Source of the DNA: Sphingobium amiense
Lineage (GTDB): Bacteria > Pseudomonadota > Alphaproteobacteria > Sphingomonadales > Sphingomonadaceae
Direction: 5' to 3'
DNA length: 64,000 bases
Assembly: GCF_003967075.1 (NCBI RefSeq)
Contig: NZ_AP018665.1
Location: 148,397-212,396 of the forward strand
Shown: in pieces, positions 42,894 through 52,724 of the stretch
How the letters are laid out: each line of letters opens with the position of its first letter
Numbering within the stretch: the stretch's first letter is position 1
Program-made: the position numbers and the translations under genes
Notes under the pieces: model-generated
What the model was told of the DNA's origin: nothing
The model's database searches: none
Seen by the model: the letters and a program-made list of their open reading frames with translations, nothing else

Positions 42894-44677
42894 ACCCGTG
42901 CCTCTGGCGGCAGATAGACCGTGGGAGGGTCGTTCGCGACTTGCGCACGGGCCCTTGCCACGACGCCTTCGGCGAAGGCAGGCAGGATCTGCTGAACGAT
43001 GCGATCATGGGCATGACCAAACTTGGCGGTCCAATCAGCGGCACTCAGGCCGATCCGCTGAGCGTCGACGAAGGAGAGAAAGGCGAGAATGGCAGGCAGC
43101 TTGCGCGCGGTAATGACCGCGTTGCGGCAATCGAGGCAGGCCCAGAACGGTGTTGGGCATGGCGTGCCGACGGATGCGAAGGGACTGGAATAGAAGTTGC
43201 CACAGCTTGCAAGCCAGACGTCTTGTTCGCCATCGAGCAGTGCGGTTGAAATGCCCCCATCATCGGGATCAGGGCTTGCCAACTTGCCGCGCAGCCGGTC
43301 CTCGTCTTGAGGAGGCAGGATCATTGGACCAGCGAGCGCCTCTTCGAGGGCATCTGCCACGGTTTGCTCGTGCAGCGGTCTGAGGGAGGGAATATCGGCG
43401 TAGTGCCGTGCCGCGATATCGACGGTATGACCTACGGCGAAGCGGGCCATGTGGCCTTCGGTCTTCAGATACCACAAGGCCTTGTGCGTCTTGCGCAGAT
43501 ACGAAAGACACAGATGGAGCGGTTTACCCTGATCATCGGTAATACAATGGCGCTGCGTCCAGGCACTGACCTTCAAGCGCAGTTGACGAATACCTGCGGT
43601 GATCTCGCCCGGCTGAAAATAGACCCAAAGGTTATCGCTAAAGTTATGGACCCTGGCCTTGGACGATAGGGCGATGATGCGTCGGATCAGACCGCCAGGG
43701 GTGGATGAGCCGCGATCACGCACCCGGATTGTCTTGTGCTCGGCACCGTGTGCCCGCAGCTTGGTGTAGGCGATATCGACGGTACCACCTGCGGCATTGC
43801 GCAGACAATCGAGGGTGAGCGACTTGCAGCACTCCAGCTCAAGCCCTGTCTCGAGTAAGAGCAGAACAAGAAGCGGGACGATATCGTCGGCAGTAAGATA
43901 GTGGGCTGCGTGGAGGCTCAGGTTAAGCCTGTCACTGGTGAGATCGCGCTTTTTGCGCAGCTTGTACAGGCTCTGAAACGTGGGATCACGGTAGCCCAGA
44001 ACACCGTATGTCTCGATGGCAGCATGGGCTTTGCAATATGCGCCATCGATCTGCGCCACCTCATCGATCTGTGGCCCCGATCGCAAGCGGGCCTCGATCG
44101 CAGCAATATCCGCGCGTGCCGCATCGCGCAGCTGGCGGGCTACATACGGACTGTAGGCATCGCGTGGACGGGAACGAACGTGTGCGTGTGAGCTGACGTA
44201 GCGCAGTCGTTCCCGCAAGCCGCAATCGACAAGCTCAGGGCTGTCGTCCGCGATGCGACGTAGGACGGAAACGACCTTGGCGACATAGGTTTGTCCATGC
44301 ACGCGAGACTTGCCCTGCGCGCTGAGCCATGTCTCAAATCCATCGATGTGATGGGCGCGAAGGTCAGCAGGGCCGTTGATCCGGTCGCCTGTCCCGGCCA
44401 GGTAGGCAAAGAAGCTTGGCAGCTGGTTGGCGTATGTCTTGAGGGAGGAACGTACCATGATGGGGCCGCGCGGTGCGGCCAGCTTGAACAGGCTCCGGGC
44501 AAAAGCGAGCGCCAGGCCGCGCGGCCGCAAGCCCGTGAAATCGACGAGCAGCTCGCCGCCATATAAGGGATGAATCATGAAGCGCAGCGTGCTGATCTGC
44601 GACCATGGATCGGCTTGGGGCGCAGCCGCCTCGGTCTCGAAGCTGACCTTGCGTCCTTTGCGTGGAGCAGCGCTCAT
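42890..44677 (-). CDS. Tyrosine recombinase, second protein of element 2
   Basis: A 595-residue protein. It has a SAM-like N-terminal domain (LKTYANQLPSFFAYLAGTGD), LLLETGLELECCKSLTLDCL at the first catalytic block, LSYLRKTHKALWYL, and FAVGHTVDIAARHYADIPSL near the nucleophile. There is a Cys-containing tail (PCPTPFWACLDCRNAV). Some catalytic positions differ from the consensus, so it may be a helper. It is coupled by four-base overlaps on both sides. Confidence 0.8.
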   Translation of the reverse strand: MSAAPRKGRKVSFETEAAAPQADPWSQISTLRFMIHPLYGGELLVDFTGLRPRGLALAFARSLFKLAAPRGPIMVRSSLKTYANQLPSFFAYLAGTGDRINGPADLRAHHIDGFETWLSAQGKSRVHGQTYVAKVVSVLRRIADDSPELVDCGLRERLRYVSSHAHVRSRPRDAYSPYVARQLRDAARADIAAIEARLRSGPQIDEVAQIDGAYCKAHAAIETYGVLGYRDPTFQSLYKLRKKRDLTSDRLNLSLHAAHYLTADDIVPLLVLLLLETGLELECCKSLTLDCLRNAAGGTVDIAYTKLRAHGAEHKTIRVRDRGSSTPGGLIRRIIALSSKARVHNFSDNLWVYFQPGEITAGIRQLRLKVSAWTQRHCITDDQGKPLHLCLSYLRKTHKALWYLKTEGHMARFAVGHTVDIAARHYADIPSLRPLHEQTVADALEEALAGPMILPPQDEDRLRGKLASPDPDDGGISTALLDGEQDVWLASCGNFYSSPFASVGTPCPTPFWACLDCRNAVITARKLPAILAFLSFVDAQRIGLSAADWTAKFGHAHDRIVQQILPAFAEGVVARARAQVANDPPTVYLPPEARV

Positions 44678-46065
44678 GATCGAAGATAGCCTGGTACGAG
44701 TGCCAACAGCTCTTCGACTGCCGCATCGACGGTATCGGCACGCGTGGCGAGGTGATCCAGATAAATAGAGGTCGTCGCGAGGCTCGAATGGCCAAGCAAT
44801 CGCTGGACCTGTTGAAGCGGATCGCCGACCAGCTGGCGATAACCTTCCATGGCGCCCACTGGTGCCGCTGCGTCGGCGAGGCGGCGCTGGATCAGCATGG
44901 CCAGCATGTGGACTGCAAAGGAATGCCGGAGTTGATGGGGGCTAAGCCGGACCGGGATGCCTGCGTCCGTGCAACGGCGGCTTGCCCGTGCGAAGATCGC
45001 TTCCCACGAGTTGGGCAACACAGGATGGCCCACCTCGGTCAGCCAGAGGACCGCGGCTTCGCGCGGCGTTCCATCGTCAGCGCAAATAACAAGCCTTGCG
45101 CGTTCATCCGGTGTGACGACCTCCATGTCCATCGTGCCACCGCCAACGAGAGGCAATGCGCGCTGCCCGAATGAGGGGCTGTGGATGAAGATCGGGCGGT
45201 CGATGGCTTCCCAGCCACGGCGCTGTGCGAACTTGGCGACGGCCGCCGCTCGCTCAACGGCGATGTAGGCGTCAAACACCGGCAACAAACGGCGCGGTAG
45301 CAGCATGCTTCGCCCCCTGTCACCCTTGGTAAGTGCCGCCGGAAGCTCGACCCGCCGCTGACGTTCCGAGCGGGCGTCGCAAACCGGAATCTCAGCTGCG
45401 AGCAAGTGGGATGCCTCTTCCAGGCGCAGGCCGGTGGTGACCAGCAGATCGGCGAACAGCGCGTTGCGCGCGCCATTGCGGTCACGCGCTCCAGGACGCT
45501 CGGTCCCTTCAACGGTCAGGCCGCGCAAACCAACTTCCCGGAAGGCGCGGTAATCGGTGAGATCGATGAAACGGACGTCGGAACGACGGGCTGCGCGCTC
45601 ATAGGCGTCATTGCGGCCCGTGACTGCCGCCCGGCGCCCATCGTGCGATCGTCGCCAGACCTGACGATGCGTAAAAGGTGTACGCTCGATCAGACCCTCC
45701 CGTTCGGCCCATCGATAAAGCTTGTCGAGCGAGGCAATCGCCCGGTTCCACGTCGATGCCGAAATCCGGAACTCAGCATCGCTGCGCCGCCGGGCACGAT
45801 GATAGGCACCGACATCATTGGCATCGGCTTGCCAAACAGACTTGCCACGGGCCGAAGCGAGAAAGCGAACCCAGACCAGAACATCATAGCCATGGGCGCG
45901 CAACGAGTGTCGCGAACGCGAACCGTTCAGCGGCAAATCGAGGAAGTAGCGCTCAAGGTGGAGATCATAGATCGCACCATCACGCAGGATTACCGGGATG
46001 TAGGAGTCCAGGCCATCCGCCGTCCGGCGCTCCTGAATGACGATCGACGCACCTGAAGTATCCAC
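44674..46065 (-). CDS. Tyrosine recombinase, first protein of element 2
   Basis: A 463-residue integrase with all canonical residues: VTTGLRLEEASHLL, PHQLRHSFAVHML and LLGHSSLATTSIYLDHL. The N-terminal domain (SLRAHGYDVLVWVRFL) is SAM-like. It is the promoter-proximal gene; the frame begins MDTSGASIVIQERR. A pyrimidine tract (GGGAGGGGGTCTGGGGGAGG on the coding strand) lies just upstream. It is likely the main strand-transfer enzyme. Confidence 0.85.
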   Translation of the reverse strand: MDTSGASIVIQERRTADGLDSYIPVILRDGAIYDLHLERYFLDLPLNGSRSRHSLRAHGYDVLVWVRFLASARGKSVWQADANDVGAYHRARRRSDAEFRISASTWNRAIASLDKLYRWAEREGLIERTPFTHRQVWRRSHDGRRAAVTGRNDAYERAARRSDVRFIDLTDYRAFREVGLRGLTVEGTERPGARDRNGARNALFADLLVTTGLRLEEASHLLAAEIPVCDARSERQRRVELPAALTKGDRGRSMLLPRRLLPVFDAYIAVERAAAVAKFAQRRGWEAIDRPIFIHSPSFGQRALPLVGGGTMDMEVVTPDERARLVICADDGTPREAAVLWLTEVGHPVLPNSWEAIFARASRRCTDAGIPVRLSPHQLRHSFAVHMLAMLIQRRLADAAAPVGAMEGYRQLVGDPLQQVQRLLGHSSLATTSIYLDHLATRADTVDAAVEELLALVPGYLRS

Positions 46066-46138
46066 AGCTTGTCAGTCCCTCCCCCAGACCCCCTCCCAAC
46101 TCCAGATCGCACACGTTGCGCGCCTGCGGGACGGTGGT

Positions 46139-46189
46139 CATCAGGCCGGATTACGCCAGCTTATGGATAGCGCTTCATCCGGCCTGATG
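46139..46189. repeat. Perfect 13-bp inverted repeat at the right end of element 2
   Basis: CATCAGGCCGGAT (46139-46151) and ATCCGGCCTGATG (46177-46189) pair perfectly, about 70 bases from the right core. It occupies a place comparable to the 15-bp hairpin of the Tn554-like element. Confidence 0.7.
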
Positions 46190-46258
46190 CCCCCCTGCGT
46201 TGCGCCAAAACATACCGTTCAAGTGTGCGTGAGGCACGGTGCAGACTGTCCAGATAAA

Positions 46259-46968
46259 GCCACAAGCTCCTCGAAACTATAAGCTTTGTCGCCGAACCGC
46301 TTGCCGAAGGTCCGGGCAAGGCGCGAGCTGCCGCCTGACCAATGAACGGTCTCGTGTGCCCTCACCGAGGCGTAATGATCCATCGTTGTGAATGACCGCC
46401 GGTGCGGCATCTGGATGAAATCAAATGTCGGGTGGAAGAAGGCGCGATCGCCGCCATGTCGAACATCTGCCGGCACATGATCGAAGAACTCGTCGATGGC
46501 AGCTTGCCGCGCAGATGGATCGATCGGCGCAGGGGTCGCGTCGTCCGGATAGAAATAGGCGGGCAGCCCATCGATCTGATCGGCGTTGAACACGAGATAA
46601 TGGCGAAGGAAACGAATGCTGCGTTCGCTCTCGGCACCGGTCACCCGGTCCGACTCGGTCTTTTTGAAGCTCGAATAATAGACCGAGAGCGAGCCGTGCT
46701 CCCCCCGGCGAACATGGCCGCCGAGCGCTTCGGCCTGGCGATACGTCATCCAGTAGCGCGAGCGATAGCCGTTCGCGTCTGCGATCGCCCAAAGATAGAC
46801 CGTGTTGATCCCGGTATAGGGCGTGCCGCAGTGTCGGAGCGGACGGCCACCGGCGCCGGCAACCCGCCAGGGCCGAGTCCAGGGCGGGACGCCTTCTTCC
46901 AGCTTTCTGATGATGAGGTTGGTGATTTCGGCCGCGACGTCGCGGCTCGGACGGGCTTTCGCAGGCAT
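46259..46968 (-). pseudogene. ardC: ardC gene 2, N-terminal fragment
   Basis: The ATG at 46968 (GGAG upstream) opens the ArdC N-terminal domain (DVAAEITNLIIRKLEEG; TPYTGINTVYLW; YWMTYRQAEALGGHVRRGEHG) and the zinc motif HETVH at 205-209. It is cut after SFEELVA by element 2; the frame then reads 13 foreign residues to 46219. The missing end is at 39428-39664. Both halves lack parts needed for a folded peptidase, so it is presumably inactive. Confidence 0.9.
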
Positions 46969-47069
46969 GGCTGATGCTCCAGCGGGATGACGATGGGGTT
47001 CGGGAGAGGCAAGCGTGCGGGAGGGGACGATCGCGCAAGTGGCGCCGACCGCCCCCCTGTCCTGCTGGG

Positions 47070-49175
47070 TCAGGCTTCGACCGGCTCGATCACCGTATCG
47101 TCCGCGACCGAAGCGCCTTCCGCCATGTGATCATCCGACAACGCAGAGCGATCCGGCTCGCCACCGAGACGATCGGTCGGGCACGGGGCCGCAGCACCAA
47201 AGCGCATCGCGTCCGGCACCCATGCGAGCACAGCGTCCTTCGTCTCGGGCTCGACAATGGCCGCCCCGGCGAAGAGTTTTTCACAGCTCTCCGAGATCTC
47301 CGCCTTCTTCAGGGTGGCGTGCCGAGCCGTCAGCGCGCCGCCGCCGACGTCATGAAGCAGGCTCAAAATGCTGCCCTTGTTGACCCGATCGAAGAAGTTT
47401 TCCGCGGTCGGACGCCACCAGCTCGCAACGTCGATCTCGAGGATCGAGGCCAATCGATTGTGGATCGCGACCTGGCCGCTGGCCCCGCGCGGCTTGGCCT
47501 CGATCGACATGGCAACGATATAGGCCAGCCACTGCGCCTTGCTGTCGTCATCGAGCGCGCGAAACCCTTCGAACCGATCGATTTCGTGATCGTGGTCGCA
47601 CCATCCGGCATCAAGGCCATCATGCGCTTCGGCCAGGTAGGACCGGGCGCGTGAGCCGGGCAAATCCGCCGTGACGGGATCCTGCGGGGCATCAGCGCAG
47701 ATGGTGGTGCCATATTGAACGATCTCGTCGGCAGAACCGCCGCCGGCGAAAACCCGGGCGTCGATCATGACGAACAGCGCGTAATCGAGCGCGAGCGCCG
47801 GCTGAGCGAGCAGACAGGATGCGAGAATATCGCGGCGTTGTATGGCAAGCTCGTCGTAGAGCCGATTGCTGAGCGGCTTGCCGCCAGGTGCCACAGCTTC
47901 GGGTCGGCGAGCTGGCTCGGGCGAATCCTTCACGCCGACGCGAAACCTGCCCGCCCCGCCCTCGTCGGGTTCGCCGGGATTTCCGCCGCCCGCATCATCG
48001 ATCGCGTCGGGTTCTTCGACGATGAGCTCCTGCTCGCTATAAAATTGGGTGTCGAGACGCATCTCGCCCTGCGGCGTCAGAAGCAGAAACGCGCCGACAT
48101 GCGGCCGCAGCTCATCTGGCAGCACGGGCGCGCGATGCTCGATCGCCTCGGCCTCGGCGATCAGTCGGTCATCCTCCTGGTCCAGGGCCTTGTAGGCATC
48201 GGGCGAGATGGATTCGTCCTGCATTTCGGCCTCGAGCTCGGCGCGGCGCGCCTCGATCTCGCCAAGGCGGGCGGATTGCTCCTCGGTGAGCGCGGGCGGC
48301 TGCAGGATGGCACGGTAGAGGCCGTGGGCGGCGTTGTGGGCGTAGTTGCTGGCGATCGGCCTGATCCAGGCAAGGCCCGTCTCCTCACCGATGCGTCTCG
48401 CTTCGGCCTCCATGATGTCGCCGGCGAGACGGTGCGCGATCTCGGGATTGTTCCAGCGGTCGTTGCCGTCGGTGAAGAGGTCGCCATCGACCTTGCCGCC
48501 TGCCGCGCGATACCGCTCCTCGCCGACCAGAATCGCGATCGGATCGCTGGCCTTGAGCGTCTCATTGGCGATGACGCGGCGGATGGTGTCGGCCGTTACG
48601 TGGCCATTCTGGTAGCTGTTCCAGACCAGAAGCTGCTTGTCGTGGCTTTCGGTCGACGCATAGGCTTTGGCGATGTCGAGCGTGATCTCGCTTTTGCTCA
48701 AGGCGTCGAAGATCGGCGCTGCCAGCGAGGCGAGGCGCAGGCGCCCCTCGACGAAGCGACGTGTCACGCCGAAACGCTTTGCGACAGCATCGAGATCGCC
48801 GGTCGAGCCGATGAAGTGCTGAAAGGCGCGGCATTCCTCGGCGGGGGTCATCTTGAGCTGATGGAAGTTGGTCGCCGTGGACGTTTCGGACAATTCGGCA
48901 TCGTCGCCGGTAAGGATCATGACGGGGACATCGAAATCGGCTTCCGAGATCGTACCGCGCTCGGCGAGCAGGCGAAGCGCGCGCCAACGGCGTCCGCCAT
49001 CGAAGACCTCGAAGGTGCCGCGCGGCTTTTTGGCGGGCGTGACGAGCAGATTCTGAAGGACGCCCTTGGCCTCGATACTGGCGGCCATGGGTTCAATCTG
49101 AAGCTGTTCGTCCGGTGCGGTACGGACGTTGATCGGCGAGAGCCGCAGCTTGGCGAGTTTGATGGTCTGGATCAC
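47070..49175 (-). CDS. Second ParB/RepB-family protein, large
   Basis: A 701-residue protein. The N-terminal ParB/Srx domain has LRLSPINVRTAPDEQLQI, then FEVFDGGRRWRALRLLAER, followed by a helix-turn-helix (DLDAVAKRFGVTRRFVEGRL). A coiled-coil region (LGEIEARRAELEAEMQDE) and a long C-terminal domain of unknown type follow. I use GTG at 49175 with AGGAG nine bases before it; ATG is not available near the motif start. It is unlike the PRTRC ParB in length and tail. It may control transcription or nick DNA rather than partition. No ParA is near. Confidence 0.85.
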   Translation of the reverse strand: MIQTIKLAKLRLSPINVRTAPDEQLQIEPMAASIEAKGVLQNLLVTPAKKPRGTFEVFDGGRRWRALRLLAERGTISEADFDVPVMILTGDDAELSETSTATNFHQLKMTPAEECRAFQHFIGSTGDLDAVAKRFGVTRRFVEGRLRLASLAAPIFDALSKSEITLDIAKAYASTESHDKQLLVWNSYQNGHVTADTIRRVIANETLKASDPIAILVGEERYRAAGGKVDGDLFTDGNDRWNNPEIAHRLAGDIMEAEARRIGEETGLAWIRPIASNYAHNAAHGLYRAILQPPALTEEQSARLGEIEARRAELEAEMQDESISPDAYKALDQEDDRLIAEAEAIEHRAPVLPDELRPHVGAFLLLTPQGEMRLDTQFYSEQELIVEEPDAIDDAGGGNPGEPDEGGAGRFRVGVKDSPEPARRPEAVAPGGKPLSNRLYDELAIQRRDILASCLLAQPALALDYALFVMIDARVFAGGGSADEIVQYGTTICADAPQDPVTADLPGSRARSYLAEAHDGLDAGWCDHDHEIDRFEGFRALDDDSKAQWLAYIVAMSIEAKPRGASGQVAIHNRLASILEIDVASWWRPTAENFFDRVNKGSILSLLHDVGGGALTARHATLKKAEISESCEKLFAGAAIVEPETKDAVLAWVPDAMRFGAAAPCPTDRLGGEPDRSALSDDHMAEGASVADDTVIEPVEA

Positions 49176-49280
49176 CGGGGTCACTCCTCTTGGCGTCCGG
49201 CAATTCCCGGACACCACCCCGTTCCCCCTTCCCTCTTTCCCAAGAGCGGCCTCGGTCGTTTGACCAAGGGCGACCCGCGC

Positions 49281-51062
49281 TCACCCAGGATCGGCGAGAA
49301 TGCGCCCAAGGATGTCGGCGGCGATGCTCACCGGAAGGAACACCCGTGTCCGGTACTGAATGATCTCGGTGAAGCAGCCCAAGGATTTCAGCCAGGCGAG
49401 CTGATCCGACGGCGCCCCGACTATCTCGATGCGATGATTTCGGTTCACCATCGCGCGGCGGATCGTCATGGGGAATGGGCGGGCAACATCAACGCTTCGA
49501 CCGGAATGGGCCGATTTGATGATGTCCGAGGGCGGCAGGTTCTCGGCGCGATCGATGCCGAGCTTGGTGAAAAGCTGGACAACGTGCTCGTCGAAAACGA
49601 GGCGGCCGAGCCAGCTATTTCCCGCTTTGTCAGCGATGCGGTTGACCACCAGATGATCGCTGGGCAGCGCCGACCAGATCGGCAGAAGCAAGCCGGTCGC
49701 GAGGCGGATCGTCTCGGTGTCGACCTTGTTCGCCGCTTCATCGGCTTCGGCCTGCCATTTCGCGCAGAAGGCGTCCCGATCGACTATTTTCCAGGCGCTC
49801 TCGAAGAGCTCATGCTCGCGGATATATTCCCGCCGGGTCGGCCTCGTCAGCTCGAAGCGCGGGATCGGCGTTCCGTCCTTCTCCTCCATGAGCGCTCGGG
49901 CGCGGGTCTGCAGCGCGACCATCCCCGACTTGGCGTTGAGCAGAAATACGGCGGTGCTATCGCTGTCGGCGATACGCAGCACGCGCTCCAAGGTGACAGG
50001 GGTCCGCCGCCGCGCGATCTCGATGGTCAGCAAGTGCGACGTCGCCCCGCTGACCGGGTCGGTCCGGAGCAGTGTGTCGTCGATCAAGGTGGCGGAATCG
50101 ACGAGGATCGTCTCGACACCGACATCGAGCCGGCCAGCCTCCCTCGCCGCCGATACCCGTGTCTCGACCAGGGACAGAAACTCATCGAAGATGCTGTTCT
50201 GCAGGCCGATGGGAAGCGCGAGGATGCGATTTAGCCATCGCTGGATGGGCGGCAGTTCCTCTTTCAGGACGCCGTCCTTGTCGCAGAGCTCGAGACCGGT
50301 CCGATCCTCGAATTCCGAATGCGAGATGCTCTTGAGCTTGCCATCGACCAGCAAGTGGAACCACGTCACCAGCGCAGCGCAAGCATATTCGCTCTCCAGA
50401 TTATCAGCCGGGTCGAAGAGATTCTGACCGCCGGTCTGGCGCTGACCCCGTGTGAGTGCGCCGAGGCTGTCGAGCCGCCTCGCAATCGTGCTGGTGAAGC
50501 GGAGTTCGCCTTTGCAGTCGGTCGTGACGGGCCGGAACAGTGGCGTGCTCGCCTGATGGGTCCGATGGGTTCGGCCAAGGCCCTGAATGGCGCGGTCCGC
50601 GCGCCAGCCCGGCTCGAGCAACAGATGGACGCGTTGCTCCTGGTTCGGCACGTCCATTGATGCGTGATAGGATCGCCCCGTCCCGCCGGCGTCCGAGAAA
50701 ATGAGGACGCGCTTCAGCCCCTGCATGAAGGCCGCGGCCTCGGCCTGACTGGTACGGGTCGAACGGGTTTCCAGCTTCTGCCGGCCGTCGCCCGTCGAGA
50801 TTAGGCGTTTTGTCCGCCCAGTGACTTCCGCGACACGATCATGCCCGAAATGCTCCAGGATGCCGTCGAGCGCCGACATGATCGGCGGCAATGCGCAAAG
50901 ATGCTCGATCATCAGCGCGCGGGCAGCTTCGGCTTCGGGATTGTAGACGGGATTACCCGTCTCGTCCGTCATCGGCTCGGAGCGCTGCGTGCCTGTGTCG
51001 TCGGTGAAGACGCGCATTTGGCGAGTAGGGAAAGCGCGCTCGAGATAATCGATGACATATTC
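49281..51062 (-). pseudogene. Strawberry-notch-type methyltransferase/helicase, C-terminal part
   Basis: Host coding sequence begins EYVIDYLERAFPTRQM at the left border of element 3 and runs to 49281 (593 residues). It holds the helicase C-terminal domain: VLIFSDAGGTGRSYHASM, LLLEPGWRADRAIQGLGRTH with the arginine finger, then a long C-terminal region. An ATG inside the element at 51125 with CTGGAG upstream adds 21 foreign residues and keeps the frame, so a truncated helicase tail could be made. It cannot hydrolyse ATP alone because Walker A is in the N-terminal part. Confidence 0.9.
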
Positions 51063-51151
51063 TTTGCAGTCGAGATTTATGTCGAGCGGTTCGCACGCAG
51101 GCGCGGATTTACGGGATGAAGACATCGATTTTACTCCAGATAATTAAGGTG
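51063..51151. repeat. Left 89-bp inverted repeat of element 3
   Basis: Starts TTTGCAGTCGAGATTTATGT and ends with TAATTAAGGTG. Read outward it contains GGAG and an ATG (51125) with an open frame running into the host gene. Confidence 0.9.
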
Positions 51152-51179
51152 CCCCCAGCCCCAACAAGCTGGAGGATCT

Positions 51180-52724
51180 ATGACGTCGCCAAAAACGGTC
51201 GTTTCATACGGACGGCCCAAGCCCTGGACGGGAGACACTCCCACCCCAGATACTCTATCCACCGCCTTCCACTCTTCTCTTCTGGGGACTGCGGCAGTTG
51301 CAGCGGGGCTTTACAAAACGGCCGCTCGCCATTTCCTGTACTGGATCGATCAGCAGGGCATCGCGGTCTCGATTGTTGATGACGCTGTCGTCCGCCGCTT
51401 CGAGAAGCATCGGTGTCGCTGTCGGGGTTTTTCCCGCCATGAGCCCAACCGTCCGAAGTTCACCAGCAAGGTTCGGCGGTTTGTTCGCTTCCTGGAGGAC
51501 CGGGGTATGGTCGCCGTGCCCGATGATATCGATCATCTGGACACGGCGTTGGCGGATTACGCGACATTCCTCGTGCAGGAGCATTACAGCGCGGCGAGCA
51601 TCAAGAGCTACCGTTCGGAGGCAGCGCACTTTGCCGCGTGGATGCGCGTTTCTCGCCTGCGCTGGCAGGATGTCACTGATAAGCATGTTGCCTTGTATGC
51701 TGGCCACAGCTGTCGTTGCCCGGTTTACCGCAAGCGCGGAACGCTGATCGGCCATCACGGTCCGTTACGCCGCAGTAAGGGCGCGCGGCGCTTCCTTGGA
51801 TTTTTGCGCGACCGGCAGATACTTCCGCAGGCAGAGAGCCAACCGTATGAAGACGAGGATCTGACAGCCTATAAGGCTTGGCTGAAGGCCCATTGCGGCA
51901 GTTCGGCTGCGACGATCCGTCGTTACAGCGACGAAGTGAAGCGCTGGTATTTGTTGCTCGGTCCGCCATCGGATCTGGACGCGGCTACCATCAGAAGAAT
52001 CGTTAGCCACCGCATCACCGAGGTGCCCGGTTCTGCACCGACCGTCGCCGGCATCATACGGAGCTATGTGCGCTTTCTTGTCTCACGCGGGGAGTGTGAC
52101 GCGGCGTTGCAACATGCCTTTCCGCCCATCAGGCGCTATCGGCTCGGCACCCTGCCACGCTATATGGACGAGGCGACGGTCGAGGGGATCATTGCGTCCT
52201 GCAAAACCGATACTGCGGTCGAGATTCGTGACAAGGCCATCATCCTTCTACTTGCCAGGCTCGGCCTGCGAGCCGGTGACATTTGGCAGCTCCGTCTAGC
52301 GGATATCGACTGGAACGAAGGATGTCTGAGGGTATGCGGCAAGAGCAGGCGGCCCGATCGCCTGCCGCTGCCCCAGGATGTAGGGGATGCGATCCTCGAC
52401 TATATCGAGCGGGCCCGCCCACCGATAGACGAGGAGCGGTTGTTCGTTCGGGTGCAACCTCCATTCCGGCCGTTCAACTCGTCGGCCGAGATCGCAGGCA
52501 TCGTAGCGCGTGTATTCCATCGGGGCGCCATCGAGGGCGTGCCGACGGGTGCCCATGCCTTCCGGCATTCTCTGGCAACACGGATGCTGCGCGCCGGCGC
52601 CGGCCTTGAATCGGTCGGCACGATCCTGCGCCACCGTTCCCCGGCGACCACCGCCATCTACGCCAAGGTCGACGTCCCGATGCTGCTCAAGGTCGCTCAG
52701 GATTGGCCGGGAGACGCGGCATGA
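51180..52724 (+). CDS. Tyrosine recombinase A of element 3
   Basis: A 514-residue protein, ATG at 51180 with GGAGGATCT. It has a long N-terminal region with Cys/His (HRCRCRGFSRHEPNRPKF; YAGHSCRCPVYRKRG) that may bind zinc. A standard catalytic domain follows with LARLGLRAGDIWQLRLAD, GAHAFRHSLATRML and ILRHRSPATTAIYAKVD. It begins just inside the left inverted repeat and overlaps the next gene by four bases. Confidence 0.85.
   Translation: MTSPKTVVSYGRPKPWTGDTPTPDTLSTAFHSSLLGTAAVAAGLYKTAARHFLYWIDQQGIAVSIVDDAVVRRFEKHRCRCRGFSRHEPNRPKFTSKVRRFVRFLEDRGMVAVPDDIDHLDTALADYATFLVQEHYSAASIKSYRSEAAHFAAWMRVSRLRWQDVTDKHVALYAGHSCRCPVYRKRGTLIGHHGPLRRSKGARRFLGFLRDRQILPQAESQPYEDEDLTAYKAWLKAHCGSSAATIRRYSDEVKRWYLLLGPPSDLDAATIRRIVSHRITEVPGSAPTVAGIIRSYVRFLVSRGECDAALQHAFPPIRRYRLGTLPRYMDEATVEGIIASCKTDTAVEIRDKAIILLLARLGLRAGDIWQLRLADIDWNEGCLRVCGKSRRPDRLPLPQDVGDAILDYIERARPPIDEERLFVRVQPPFRPFNSSAEIAGIVARVFHRGAIEGVPTGAHAFRHSLATRMLRAGAGLESVGTILRHRSPATTAIYAKVDVPMLLKVAQDWPGDAA

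Larger units (their letters stand above)
39665..46258. mobile_element. Recombinase-trio element 2 carrying an intact ardC, 6.6 kb
   Basis: Bounded by the split ardC gene. It contains, on the minus strand, three coupled tyrosine recombinases and then a complete ardC. The ends show ATATCCTGACAGTC (left, inward) and TTATCTGGACAGTC (right, inward) as imperfect inverted repeats. The right end also holds a 13-bp hairpin. Its recombinases are not close to those of the Tn554-like element in length or sequence. Confidence 0.85.
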
